Assembly (NCBI GenBank): GCA_028023455.1
Contig: JAQFVV010013283.1
Coordinates: forward strand, 107,519 to 171,518
DNA from: Epiperipatus broadwayi
Taxonomy: Eukaryota > Onychophora > Udeonychophora > Euonychophora > Peripatidae
DNA length: 64,000 nt
Direction: 5' to 3'
The position numbers and the translations under genes are program-made. This document shows positions 38,897-50,254 of this stretch, in pieces. Under the pieces are notes generated by a model. The model was not told the origin of the DNA. It saw only the letters and a program-made list of their open reading frames with translations, and made no database searches. How positions within the stretch are numbered: the first letter of the stretch is position 1; each line of letters opens with the position of its first letter.

Positions 38897-41423
38897 TGTA
38901 AAGGTAAGATTTTGTATGCCTTGTTAACATGTTGCAAAATTCCACCACCATGTTTGAATGGTGGCATGACAGGTGGGTTCAGGGCCTGCAATACCACATT
39001 TGAACCCAGTAATTTTATTCACAACAAAACCCACATGACAACGTGTCTACCATAACAATAGCACTATTTTCTAGGCCCGGTGGTCATATAAACAAGAGAC
39101 TCTAACTAATGGTTTCACCTTATGGACTGCTACTATATTCTTACTGTTCATTGCTGTGAGTGATACTAATTATTATTCTAAATTAAGCAGAAACACAGAC
39201 ATGGATATAGATAATTTAAATATTTAATTGCAGTTACTTTACATAGGTAAATATATTATGCTACCTGGGTGTCAATATGAACTACATCTCATGCCTCATG
39301 TTTAGAGGATGAAGGCTACGAGACATGCTACGATATCTTAATAAGGAGTGCATTCATCCACAAGGCTATCATCCCATTTGCTTTATAATATTAATGTCTA
39401 TTGTAATAACTTACTAAAGATTAGCAGATGTGGAGGAGTGGAGCTAGACCCAGCATAAACTTTATACTTATTATTAAAGCGACCTGCAGTAGCCTGAGAT
39501 ACTGCCAAGCTATTAGAGAATTGGATTTCTAAGAAGATAATCGCAGAAGAAATGTTGGAGGCTGGTGGGACGATCAAACATCGGATCGGAGCCCTGTAGG
39601 TATGTCTCAAGCACAGTATCGGTATGAGGTCATAGCCTTTCCATCCCCGACTGCATGACAAGGTAATTACAATAGGAATAGGAAGAGGGACAGCAAACAT
39701 CGGGTCAGAGCCCTTAGGAGTGGTCACGAGTGCGGTATTGGTATGAGGTCTTAGCCTTTCCATCCCGACCATGTGACAAGGTTCCATGCTATTATATTTT
39801 TTGTATGTTCCTTAAGTGCGAGAACACAATGCTTACAGTACCTCTTTTATTTCTGTGATTTAAAAATTCATGTATCTATAACTAACGCAGTTCACAACTC
39901 TAATGCAAATGCATTTATTTATTTTATGCTTGGCAAAATAATATGAATCTATCCCGAATCTCCACATGACAGCATCTAATTTACTATCATTCAACCCCTC
40001 TTTTCTTCTTAACATTATTATTTATTTGAGATTTAACTAACTTAAAATGAATGATAGCCCATTAACAAATACACTAACTAATAATCTAGATCTCGTCTTT
40101 ATAAAACACATTAAATTCATTCTATGATTCCTGAGCTGAAAACCATTAACCAACATGAGTTTCTATTATAATATCAATCCGCAGAGGAGGGTAGCTCCTC
40201 TGTGAATTAATAATGAAAAAAAATCAGCACGAAAAACATGTGGGCATGAAATATAATTTTAACGAATAAAATAAAATTTTGGATACCCAAGCAGAATAAT
40301 AATAAATAGACTAAGTTACGAGGTTCATTACAAAAGAGCATTATTACAGAAAATTGCATACTTTTAATTTTAGAATTACATAGTAGTAGAATTTGAAAAT
40401 GAAATTAACATATTATAAATATAGAGTTCGAATAGAGTTCAAAACAATTTTATTCTTGGGTATTATGTTACCTTTAGTTCATTTAAGTGTGCACACTTGT
40501 TGGAGAGTCCAAATTTCCTGGTTCAATAGCAGTCACATTTAGGGAAAGATTTATTCAATGGAAGTAACAGAATTCTAGGTTTATCACATTTTGTGGGAAT
40601 TTTAATATTGTATAGTCATAAGTCCGGAGGAGCGTAGCATGGCACCTACTCTTGGCACATTGCTAGATATAAAATTTGGATTGCAAGAAATATAATAATT
40701 AACAGCATAATTGTAATTTAATATTTCTGGTTCTAGCCTCTCATTGATCATTTTAACAATCAGTTGTGGCTTTTTATTCTCTTTTTCCTTATCTCTGGGA
40801 TCCATCGAGCAATATGTCATCACTGCAGCTATCTCTTGGGTCTGTGCCATACATCCCTTTAGGTACAATACAGGTTGAAATTTCAATCTGACCATTTTTT
40901 AAATTTTACCTTTTTGCATGATGTAATTTATAAAAGATTTTCTTTTTTTTTAACAAACCTTTTTCTTTTGTTTCCATAAGTTTAAAATACCTTTTGGCTC
41001 TCTTTATTTTTAATTGAGACTTATTTATTTTTTTATAATTTAAGTATTACCTGGACCTGACCTAAATAATAATATGTTTATGTTTTACAATATAATTATT
41101 GATTTCTTTAATTTATTTTATAAATTAAAATATTATGTAAACCTCTCAGAATAATTAATAGGATTATTTAATTTTATACAACTTACGCACGGCAATTTAA
41201 TAATACCTTGCAATGCGTTATTTTTTTAAAAGAAAACTATCAGAGTATGTGCACATATATGACATTTATTTTTCTTATTATTTTTTTTTGAAACAATTTA
41301 CAGATCACACTAATCCGATACTCAATGTTAGAATCCATGTAAACCCATACTAAAGGGGCAAGAGGTAGAATGATAACAGAACCAAGTTGAAACTAAGATT
41401 TGAATACAAATCTTACAGTTTCA
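38897..41423 (-). repeat. LTR E (5' LTR on the minus strand)
   Basis: 2527 bp. The tip hairpin is at 41388-41423, directly followed by (TA)n. Compared with LTR D it has a small extra segment near 39580-39600 and lacks ~100 bp near 34830-34910 of D. Divergence is a few percent by eye, so the insertion is not very recent. Confidence 0.7.
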
Positions 41424-41429
41424 ATATAT

Positions 41430-41870
41430 ATATATTAACTTTCTATTAAAAGTTTTTAAATTTAAAAAAAGATTTTAGTTTGCATTCAAGTTTTAAACAG
41501 ATATCTATAAACAGTTAAAAAAAAGAGTTTTGCAACTTTCTACTAAACACCTTAACATTTTCAGAGATAAGTAAAATAATAAAATTTATCATAAACTAAT
41601 AAATGTATTTTTTTTTATATTTTTTTATAATAAATTGATGATTAGATAAGTTTATATTAAAAATTCAAATGATTATGTAATTAATATTAACTTTGAATTT
41701 AAAATTTTTGTAGTTACTGAACTAAATTATATATATTGCACTGTAAATTATAAATTAATCAGATTATATATAACTGAACAGAAAGTAAAAAAAGCTTCTA
41801 ATGAGTTATATAATATAAATAAACTATCCAAAAGACAGACAATACTATCTGTCTCTTAGCATTTGTTCTT
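41430..41870. repeat. Fragment related to 45150-45440
   Basis: Shared blocks include CAGATTATAT-TA-CTGAA and AAACTATCCAAAAGACAGAC. The motif also resembles the outer arm of the foldback at 31497. Both fragments sit directly beside LTR ends. Confidence 0.5.
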
Positions 41871-42061
41871 TTATATGTTTAGTTATTTGATGTATTGATT
41901 ATATATATATATTAGTAAAAATTAGTCATATATCACATGACTTATATAGCTTGTATTACCAATATATAATATATAAAGAGCCTGCTACTAGCTCTAAACA
42001 AGCTTAATTTTTTTTTTTTATGATAAATGCTACAAGAGAAAATACATGAAGCTTTTATCTT

Positions 42062-42063
<2 letters not shown>

Positions 42064-42127
<64 letters not shown>
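42064..42127. repeat. (TA)n microsatellite
   Basis: About 60 bp of TA dinucleotides. Confidence 0.9.
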
Positions 42128-42130
<3 letters not shown>

Positions 42131-42316
42131 TAATTCAAACAAATATATTTAACACAGTATTCAAAATTAAATAATCTATTCTTTACCAGAAGTACTTTCA
42201 ATTGTTTCACTGACAATCTTTTTCAACTGTTAATACAAACGTACAAAAAATAAAAACTTGCATTACCCATCATTCAATCTATTCAAATTTCCCACAATAA
42301 TAGCAAACCATAAAAT

Positions 42317-42870
42317 GATACCACTTTACAGTTGTATGCTAAACAATGTTAAATATTGAAATACAGACCTACTCAAACACAGAGCATAAAATTTTTAAAT
42401 AAGCAAATGATCTTAAATTTTGCTAATAAACTAACAAGTTTACAAAGTTATTAAAGACAAACTAAACATTAGATTTTAATTTTTAAACTCCTCCCAAACT
42501 ATAAATGAAAAGAAAGTTACTGTTAACACTAACTGAAATAATTATAGAAAATATACAAACCATTATACAATTACAAATATCCAGTAATGCCCTCTGTTTA
42601 AAATTCTATATCTCAATAATAGCAAAACTTTGTAAACTTGTTAGTTTATTAACAAAATTTAAGATCATTTGCTTATTTAAAAATTTCATGCTCTGTGTTT
42701 GAGTAGGTCTGTATTTCAATATTTAACATCGTTTAGCATACAACTGTAAAGTGGTATTATTGAGATATAGAATTTTAAACAGAGGGCATTACTGGATATT
42801 TGTAATTGTATAATGGTTTGTATATTTTCTATAATTATTTCAGTTAGTGTTAACAGTAACTTTCTTTTCA
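42317..42870. repeat. Interleaved inverted repeats (X-Y-X'-Y')
   Basis: X (42317-42449) is the reverse complement of X' (42625-42758), and Y (42505-42620) of Y' (42757-42870). The order is X, Y, X', Y', so the two palindromes cross rather than nest. Arms are about 115-135 bp and nearly perfect. It ends at the (TA)n before the solo LTR at 42884. Confidence 0.8.
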
Positions 42871-42883
42871 TATATATATATAT

Positions 42884-45142
42884 TGTAACGAGCACATACA
42901 TCGTTACATTGTTTTTTTTATTAGTAAACATAAAAAATAAAAGTTCGCCAATAAAAACTTCTTTTTTAAGAATTGAAAATTAAAAAATCATCTTAAACTC
43001 ACATATATATAAAATTGCACAGATAAAAAAAATTATTAAAATAAAACTTTATTAAAAATAGAAAAGGTATTTTAAAAACAAAAACTTAAAAAAAGATTTA
43101 AAGATAAAAATATATCTTTAAGTTTGAAAACAAATTAATTAATGTTATTGAAAAATGGAAATGATTATTTTAATTAGTCAATGTAAACTAGCCTTGGGCA
43201 TTTGAATGTATAAGCATTGGTCAGATAGGAGAGAAAAACAATGGGATCGGACCTCAGCGAAAGGACCATCACATTGATGACGTAATGTAAATTGAATCCT
43301 TAAAACTAATATAAAAGAAAGAGTTTGAAAGTATTAGTTAGTGAGGAGTTATTATTAAGAGATGACAGATATGTTTTAGTGTGGAGTGAAGGAGAAAGGA
43401 TTGAAAAGACGCACTCTTCAATCCCTTCAATCTCATTAAAAAATTGAAAGAGAAATGATATCGTTTTCCTAGATTGAGGACCATAGGACATCGAAGAAAT
43501 TAATGCTGGCTCCAAATGGCAAGCAACTGCAAGAAATTAAATACTACAGACTTGTTAAAACCGTAAGAACTTTATAAAATCTTATGAACTTAAATGAATA
43601 TTAATTTGGAAACACTAAGAACTTTAAATTAAAAACTTTCAGTATTTAATCTATAAGAAATAGAATCCTATCTGACCAACATTATTTATTAATTAGTTAT
43701 AATTTTATTTAATGTATTTCTTTTGTAAAATCATTTCCATTTATTTATTTATTTGTTCTTTAAGTTTTTATTATGATTTCTGTTTTTAGATAAATTAAAC
43801 TATATAAATATTAAACTTAAGTCGGGCGTGAATGGCTATATAGATTTGTAAAGTTATATTAGGAAAGGGTAATCTTAGGTTAATTGTTTTGTAGTTGAAT
43901 TGGATCAGTGGGTTGGATATATTGGTGTAATTATTAGATGTATTACAAGATTCGTTATGGGCAGAATCGCTATTATATGCTGCACACTTCCATTTTGCCT
44001 ATGGAAGGGATTATAAGACATAGAACGCTGTTCCTTTCGATGGAGTTTTGTTTTATTGCTCTTATCAGATAAATGTAGTATTCCTATATGATGAGAGCAA
44101 TTTCTTCTCATAACCTTTTGTGCTGCCGTATTTTGTATTACATTGAATGCATCAATATATCAGATGAATTGACATTAGTTTGACTGCGAACTTTTAGCTT
44201 AAGGTTAAATAAGGATAGAATATTTTCTTTAAAATGCAAATCTATGTAGTCTATTCATACTCGACACTTTAAATAAAAATGCATTAAATCTAAGTTGGGT
44301 ATGGAAGTTGCATGAATTCATTATCGGTTAATTATGTTTTTGGTTTTCATATTTGATCAAAATATATAGACATTCGGTAAATAATGATACCTTATAGTGA
44401 GTATCTAAAATGTATTTATTTGGATGTCTTTTTAGTTATTGGTGGCAATGCAGGCATCTTATGATGAATGCTAGTGGGTTTCTTATATTCCATATGCAAT
44501 TGTCGGTATCAATGATTTTGTATTTTGATCATTTATGTTTACTTTGAAATGTTTTTAACCGTGTAATCTATGTAACCGATCTATACTCAACACTATAAAA
44601 CAAACTTTCATAAATCTATCTGTACAAAGCGTAAGCTTGTGTTTTAAGACCTATAGAGGTCCCTACCTTCGTATTTTTTAGACGCTTATTTCTAAGGTTA
44701 CAGCCTTAGTAAATTATTACTTAATATAATAATGGGCGTTCAATAAAATTTATAATTACAATATTGTAAAAAATAAATTTAAATTTAAATTCTAAAATCA
44801 AATTAAAATCTAAAATAAACATACTAAAATAATAATGTTAAATTTTATATATATATATATATGTGCAAAAGTAAATGTTTGTATGTTAATACTGGCAGTG
44901 GCTTATTTTATTCCTTCTTAAAATATTCTTAGATAAGAATTTTTTTATGAAATATAAATCTCTGCTGTTCCATTGAGCTAGTGACAATGGGCTAAAGTCC
45001 GGAATCAACCAATATAAAATAAAATTATTTTTTTTGACTTACATATCTGCCTACTTTATAAATTTTTCTAGTTTCAAATGCCTAGATGGCGCCCTGTAGT
45101 GCAGATGACGTTAAGTAATAAAAACTTGCCCGGATCGTTACA
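42884..45142 (+). repeat. Solo LTR (2.26 kb) with perfect 8-bp inverted ends in (TA)n
   Basis: It starts TGTAACGA and ends TCGTTACA, a perfect TG...CA inverted pair. The first 25 bases are a hairpin, TGTAACGA-GCACATACA-TCGTTACA. Flanks are ATAT on each side, in line with a 4-bp target duplication inside a TA tract. GGCGCC lies 49 bp before the end. TATAAAAG at 43310-43317 could be the promoter. A degraded inverted copy is at about 50255-52395 and a folded fragment at 58360-58550. No internal region is attached. Confidence 0.75.
43310..43317 (+). promoter_or_regulatory. Candidate TATA box of the 42884 LTR
   Basis: TATAAAAG, about 430 bp into the LTR and about 30 bp after a TGACGTAA CRE-like motif. 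This is positional inference only. Confidence 0.4.
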
Positions 45143-45440
45143 ATATATATCAATAGATGGAGCTTTACCAAAACCTCCATACAAGCATATTTTTTGTTTA
45201 CATAAATGTCAAAAGAGTCAGAATTCACTCTTTAAATATTCAGAGATTCAAAGCTGAACGTTAGTGTAAACCTCTAAATATGAAAATTCAGTTTTAATAT
45301 CTGTAAATAATAAATAACTCAGATTATATGTAGCTGAAGAGGAAATAACAGAAGCTTCCAATGAGTTATTTAATGGAAATAAACTATCCAAAAGACAGAC
45401 CGTTTATTTATATACAAATATATTGGCATTTGGAAAGATT
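45143..45440 (+). repeat. Foldback-related fragment beside the solo LTR
   Basis: CAATAGATGGAGCTTTACCAAAACCTCC...TTTTTTGTTTACATAAA resembles the outer start of the foldback at 31513. Its second half matches 41750-41850. Confidence 0.5.
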
Positions 45441-46787
45441 TAAAAGCTAAAAAAAAAAGCAAATTTAGCGATCTTATTAAAAAGATGCAATTAAATTTTT
45501 TTTTGGTTTGTATAGTTTATTTTTTTAAAATGTACAATGAAAGTAAAATTTGTTGTTCATATTTTTTTATCTAATTAAAAGTAAAAATTGGAAAGCACAA
45601 AAGACACACAAAATACTAATCCAGATAAGCTAAAAGTAAAATATTTTAGCTTATTAAATATGGCAGAATTATGCTAAAAAATAAAGACTTTGTAACTGAA
45701 AAATACAAAAGAATGCATAAGATTATCAACATGTATTTTTGATGAACAATAGGTATGCACAGAAGTCACAAAAACTGGAACCTGAATAAAAAAAAGAGAC
45801 CAGTTAAATCAACATCTTGCATTGCCTGTTTTTTCTTTTGGTTGGTCCTGGATAACAAAAATATAACCAGGACATTCTTTGTGAAATAATGCTGTATATT
45901 GGAGTGGACCGGTCTTTTGCTGACATCGTTCCTGAAGACAAAAACCAGAAAAGCTTTCATGACCAGCCATTAAGACAGACCAAGGTCAACTTATAACTGA
46001 TGGCCTTGAGCTCATTCTACCACAGAAAGAAACATGCATGATAAACCATAACCTGTATAAACTTACTGGTAAGCTAAAATTAACTTTTCCCGATTGTGAC
46101 ATAAAGTTTGCAAACACCTCTTAAAAAGAATAAGCTTAAAATAATCCCAAAAGAGAATATAATTTTATTATTCAAGAGACTCTTGTTTACCTAAGGACTT
46201 TAATTGTTTTTTTATTAATTGATTCACTATCTGAATTAGCATGTGTAATTTCCAATTTTATTTAATTATTAATTTTTCTTTAACATCTTGATTTGTTAGA
46301 ATAAAAATATTTATTTCTATTGTGAACTTTTCATTGTGCGTTATTAATAAGTTATTAAATTTATTAATATTAGTTTAGTAAGATTTGAAAATATAATTTT
46401 CCTTTGCCAATATGTGTTGACTAAGCCCAGAAATAATAATATCTAGAAATAATCTTAGTAATGGTAAAATATGATACCAAGTCTTTTAAAATCATTTTTC
46501 TTTTTAATTTTCAAGACACGATGTGATGGATTTCAGCGGATTCTTATATGACCCTGGTGCCCTTATAAAAGAAATAAAAGCTTATTCCAGCTATAGCATA
46601 AATTGTAACAATTACTAGGTAGAGTTGATCAGGAAATATAGTTATGTTTTTAGAAATAGGAATGAAACATTCTTCTTTTCCATAACTTGATCAACTCAAG
46701 CAGTTTATGTGCATAGAGACCTAGTCAGATGGGCAAAATGCTTATATATATATATATATATATAAATATCCACATACATACATATGT

Positions 46788-46821
<34 letters not shown>

Positions 46822-47340
46822 ACATACATACATTTTTCAAATAATAATTGATAAATGTTTGAACTAGAATACAAAGCTAATTACTGTACTGTATTTCAGT
46901 GAATAATAATTAAATTGCTTCTTATTTGTTTATTTTTAATACATTTATATTCAGTTGTTTTTTTACATATTTATTGCTTATATGTGTCTGATCCTTTATT
47001 AAACAGTACAACAAAAGTTCATCAAATTATATTTATGTAGTGACAGAGATGATCCCATATAAAAACATAATTTGTGATATTAAACATTCAAGACGAATGA
47101 GTAAATAATAAACTCTGATATTTAATATCAAAATAATATGAACAAAGTAAGAGAATAGCCTACATTCAAATAAATATAAAATAGAAAGAGTGAAATTTAT
47201 ATTTAAAAAATTTTGTGAAATTTTGTCATATAGTCTTTATGGAACCTCCACATTGTGAAATTAATTCCATACTCATAACTTTAATGAGACTTCACATGAT
47301 GCCATTTTATATAAAGCATACACCATGCTGTTCAGCATAA
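45441..47340. other. Non-coding DNA with (TA)n and a short hairpin
   Basis: No gene was seen. At 46741-46830 (TA)n tracts flank ATATCCACATACATACATATGTGGATAT, a small palindrome whose left half is repeated on the far side of the second TA tract. Confidence 0.5.
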
Positions 47341-47344
47341 AAAA

Positions 47345-47760
47345 ATTTTCTCACTGCCATTATGCCATCTATTGTAATCTTTGGTGATCAATAGATACCA
47401 AATAAAAGAGGTTCCTATAGTTATTAAAACACACCATAATATTTAGATACTGAACTGATTTCACATCTATATGACTATACAACATGTTGACATGGATTGA
47501 AAATATTAATATATTTGTAAATTTGAATGATAACTTGATATTAAAACAAATAAATAAATGATGGCTGATAATGGAAAGATACATTAGATCCAAAAGTACT
47601 GTTCTCAGATACAAAACCTTTCATGGATGAAAGTCATAAACTAAAAACTAGTCTGGGCATATTGGATAGGACAGCACTGGATAGAGGTTTATTAAGAATT
47701 ACCATCTGGCATCTATTGATCACTAAACTTTACACTAGATGACATAGTAGTTATCAGAAA
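47345..47760 (+). repeat. MITE copy 1 (decayed)
   Basis: It aligns with the middle of the copies at 47905 and 60445 (blocks GATGGCTG-TGATGAAAGTCA-AAACTAGTCTG). The terminal repeats are no longer clear. Confidence 0.55.
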
Positions 47761-47904
47761 AAAGAATGTCAATAACTCTGCATTACCTTATTATTGTAAC
47801 AAAAGTGATGGAATTAAAGATTACTAAAAATATCAATCTATTTATTTATCCACTAAACATAACATGATCACCTTCTTTATATTTAGAAAAGCTGTTTGCA
47901 CATT

Positions 47905-48352
47905 GGCAAAAGTCTCCATACAGTAGCCAATTTAGTGCAAGTGAGAATAATCAATGGATGCATGAAGGTTTGTGCATAAAATCCCTATCTAGTGACTGTG
48001 GTTATTAAAGAATCTAATACACCAAAGATTATGGGTGCTGAACTGAGTTCAGATATATACAACTATAAAAGATAATGAGATTGAAAACATTGTGTTTTCA
48101 GTTTGAACTCGAAACTTTATAAGTAGCTAATAAGGTAAAAAGTGGCTGCTGGAGGATTGCACCAAATTGTAAGGTCTAGGTGCATTGCTCTCAGATCCAA
48201 GGCTCCTCACTGATGAAAGCCACAAGCTAGAAACTAGTCTGAGGATATTGGATGAGTACGCACTAGATAAAAATTTTATGCACAAACCTTTCCTACATCC
48301 ATTGATTACTCTGGCTTGCACTGAGTGGCACCACTGTATGGAGAGTTTTGCC
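47905..48352 (+). mobile_element. MITE copy 2 (448 bp) with ~85-bp terminal inverted repeats
   Basis: The left end GGCAAAAGTCTCCATACAGTAG... and the right end ...CTGTATGGAGAGTTTTGCC are inverted repeats. The match continues inward through AATCAATGGATG and GTTTGTGCATAAAAT to TATCTAGTG. It has no ORF of note. No target duplication was identified, so the superfamily is open. Confidence 0.7.
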
Positions 48353-48691
48353 TCTATTTTATTTAACCATAATAATTTAATTATGTCTTAGCAAAAGGTG
48401 TGCACAGTATTTGAGAATTAAACTTATAATTGTTTTCCTAAACAATCAGTTATATACTTTACTCTGATGTAATTTAAAATTTATAAAAACGTTTAACATC
48501 AGAGTAATAAAAATGATTTAATTTTTTTTCCATCAAATCAGCTGAGTGCACTTTTGGTGAAGCTTACCAGAATCTTAGGTCTCGATGTTTATTTATTGCC
48601 TATATGATTGGCATAATTTAATAAAATTAAGATTTTGCATAGTTACTTTTAGTGATTTTAATTAGTTTAAATTTGTGATTATCCCATGCCA

Positions 48692-48782
48692 TATGCAATT
48701 TAGCACAGTGGTAGCATGTTAGACTCTGGGATGTGAAATCCTAGGATGACTTCCAAGGCTCGGACTTCCGGAGTTCACATTT
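48692..48782 (+). repeat. tRNA-like sequence (tRNA pseudogene or SINE head)
   Basis: A good A box (TAGCACAGTGGTAGCAT) and a weaker B box (GGCTCGGACTTCC) are correctly spaced, and the middle loop ACTCTGGGATG resembles a Pro-type anticodon arm. The acceptor stem does not pair, so it is not called as a functional tRNA. Confidence 0.45.
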
Positions 48783-49304
48783 TTTATAAACTCTGAAGCA
48801 ATAAAGCCATTCAAATATTTTTATTGTTATATGTAAATGTATAATATTATTTAATGACTTTGTGTAGATAATTTGCTGAAGAAAGCTTATGCTGCTTCCA
48901 GTTTAATCTGTTTCCTCTTCTACTTCTAATAGAAATTAGTCTTATACATCTTTCTACCTCATATTTTTATTTTCTGTTTTTTATATGAAATTATCATGTT
49001 AGTTCTCTTAACATTTTGTTATCTTTTTCTTTCATTTTTCACATTGGTACACTGTTCTGAAGTAAATATGCTGTCTATGTTTTAAATCTAATGTTAATAG
49101 TTCAGATTAATAAGTTGATAAATGTATTCAACTGAAAAAATGATTTTTTTTTCAATTTCCTGTGAAATATAGGTGAGTGGGATGTATTATTTAATCTATT
49201 GAGGTCTAACAAGTAAATACATTGTTAAAAGTGTGTTCAGAAAACTGTTTTTATTATATAAGCATTCATTTTCAATTATTATTGCTTTTTGCAGGATGAA
49301 TGTC

Positions 49305-49575
49305 TCTCAATGTTCAATCTGGCTTCTTTGATCCATAGCTCCTCTTTTCATATCACGTTTACAAACTTTTGAGACCCAACATGATTTTCAAAGTTCAATT
49401 CAGTTTTTCTGATTTATAGATTTCTGTTTTGCATCAATCCAATAGTCTTTTTTCCTTTTTCTAATCTTTTACAGTTTTTTTAGGATCCAACATAAAAATT
49501 GTGGATATTTATATATTTTAGATGAAAAATCTTAATTTATGTCTAAATATCATACAGATATGTTATTGTTTACTG
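49305..49575 (+). repeat. Dispersed repeat, copy 1
   Basis: It matches 57735-57995 in the same orientation, from a TCTGATCCATAGCT-like start to ATACAGATATGT. Each copy holds an internal partial duplication of a GATCCATAGC...TTTTC...AACATGA-like unit. Confidence 0.55.
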
Positions 49576-50254
49576 TAAATGACAGAATTGTGCAACCCAC
49601 ATAAAAATCACCCTAGGGCAATTCACATGTGCATTCCACATTCTGATATCACAGACAAACACTTTTCTTTTACAGCCAATAAGGTCAGGGAGAAACAAAA
49701 AACTCAACCATTTTGCTTAAGTTATTGATTGCAAATAATGATAACAAACTGCCAAAAATAATGAGAGAAACACAGTTTATTATGTATATACAAAACAACA
49801 CACATTGGTGGCACTTTGGTTCATTGATTTATAAATGAATTTATGGCAAATAAACTTTTGTAAATCTTATTAGTATTATTTTAATTTAAATTATGCCCAG
49901 TTATTGTACAGTACCTTAAATGTTTTTAAACAATTTATATTTGAAATCTACTAATGTAAAATATTATCATTAGATGTTTCTGATGGATCCCAATCTACTG
50001 CACAAACCTCTCACCACTCACACCTCTCATTATCACTGTTCTAAGGTTAGATGACCCTGCATAATGAGGGTAATACCATACTATAAACTAAATTATTTAA
50101 CTGATTGATTGCTGTTATCAATTTCTGGTTATGATATTAGCAAGAAATTAAATAATAAAATAATTTTTAAATCCAGGAAATAACCTCTGTACTACAATAG
50201 TTTCTGAACAAGAACCAATAAATGATAAATTATATGCATACAGTTGGAATTAAT

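Larger units (their letters stand above)
32765..41423 (-). mobile_element. Ty3/gypsy-like LTR retrotransposon with two 2.5 kb LTRs, gag only
   Basis: Direct repeats D (32765-35332) and E (38897-41423) flank an interior whose gag lies on the minus strand. On that strand each LTR starts with a hairpin beginning TGAAACTGTAAG and ends ATTACA or TTTACA. The outer flanks are both (TA)n, so a TAT-type target duplication is possible. Removing the nested LTR at 35493-37251 leaves only about 1.8 kb of interior with gag and no protease, RT or integrase, so this is a deleted or non-autonomous copy. No clear tRNA primer site was seen. Confidence 0.7.

Noticed and set aside
42505-42931. The same peptide (starting MKRKLLLTLTEII) on both strands
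   Set aside because: A direct result of the inverted repeat Y/Y', not of two genes.
48185-48391. 68-residue frame near 48.2 kb
   Set aside because: It lies in a MITE copy and is not conserved in frame in the other copies.
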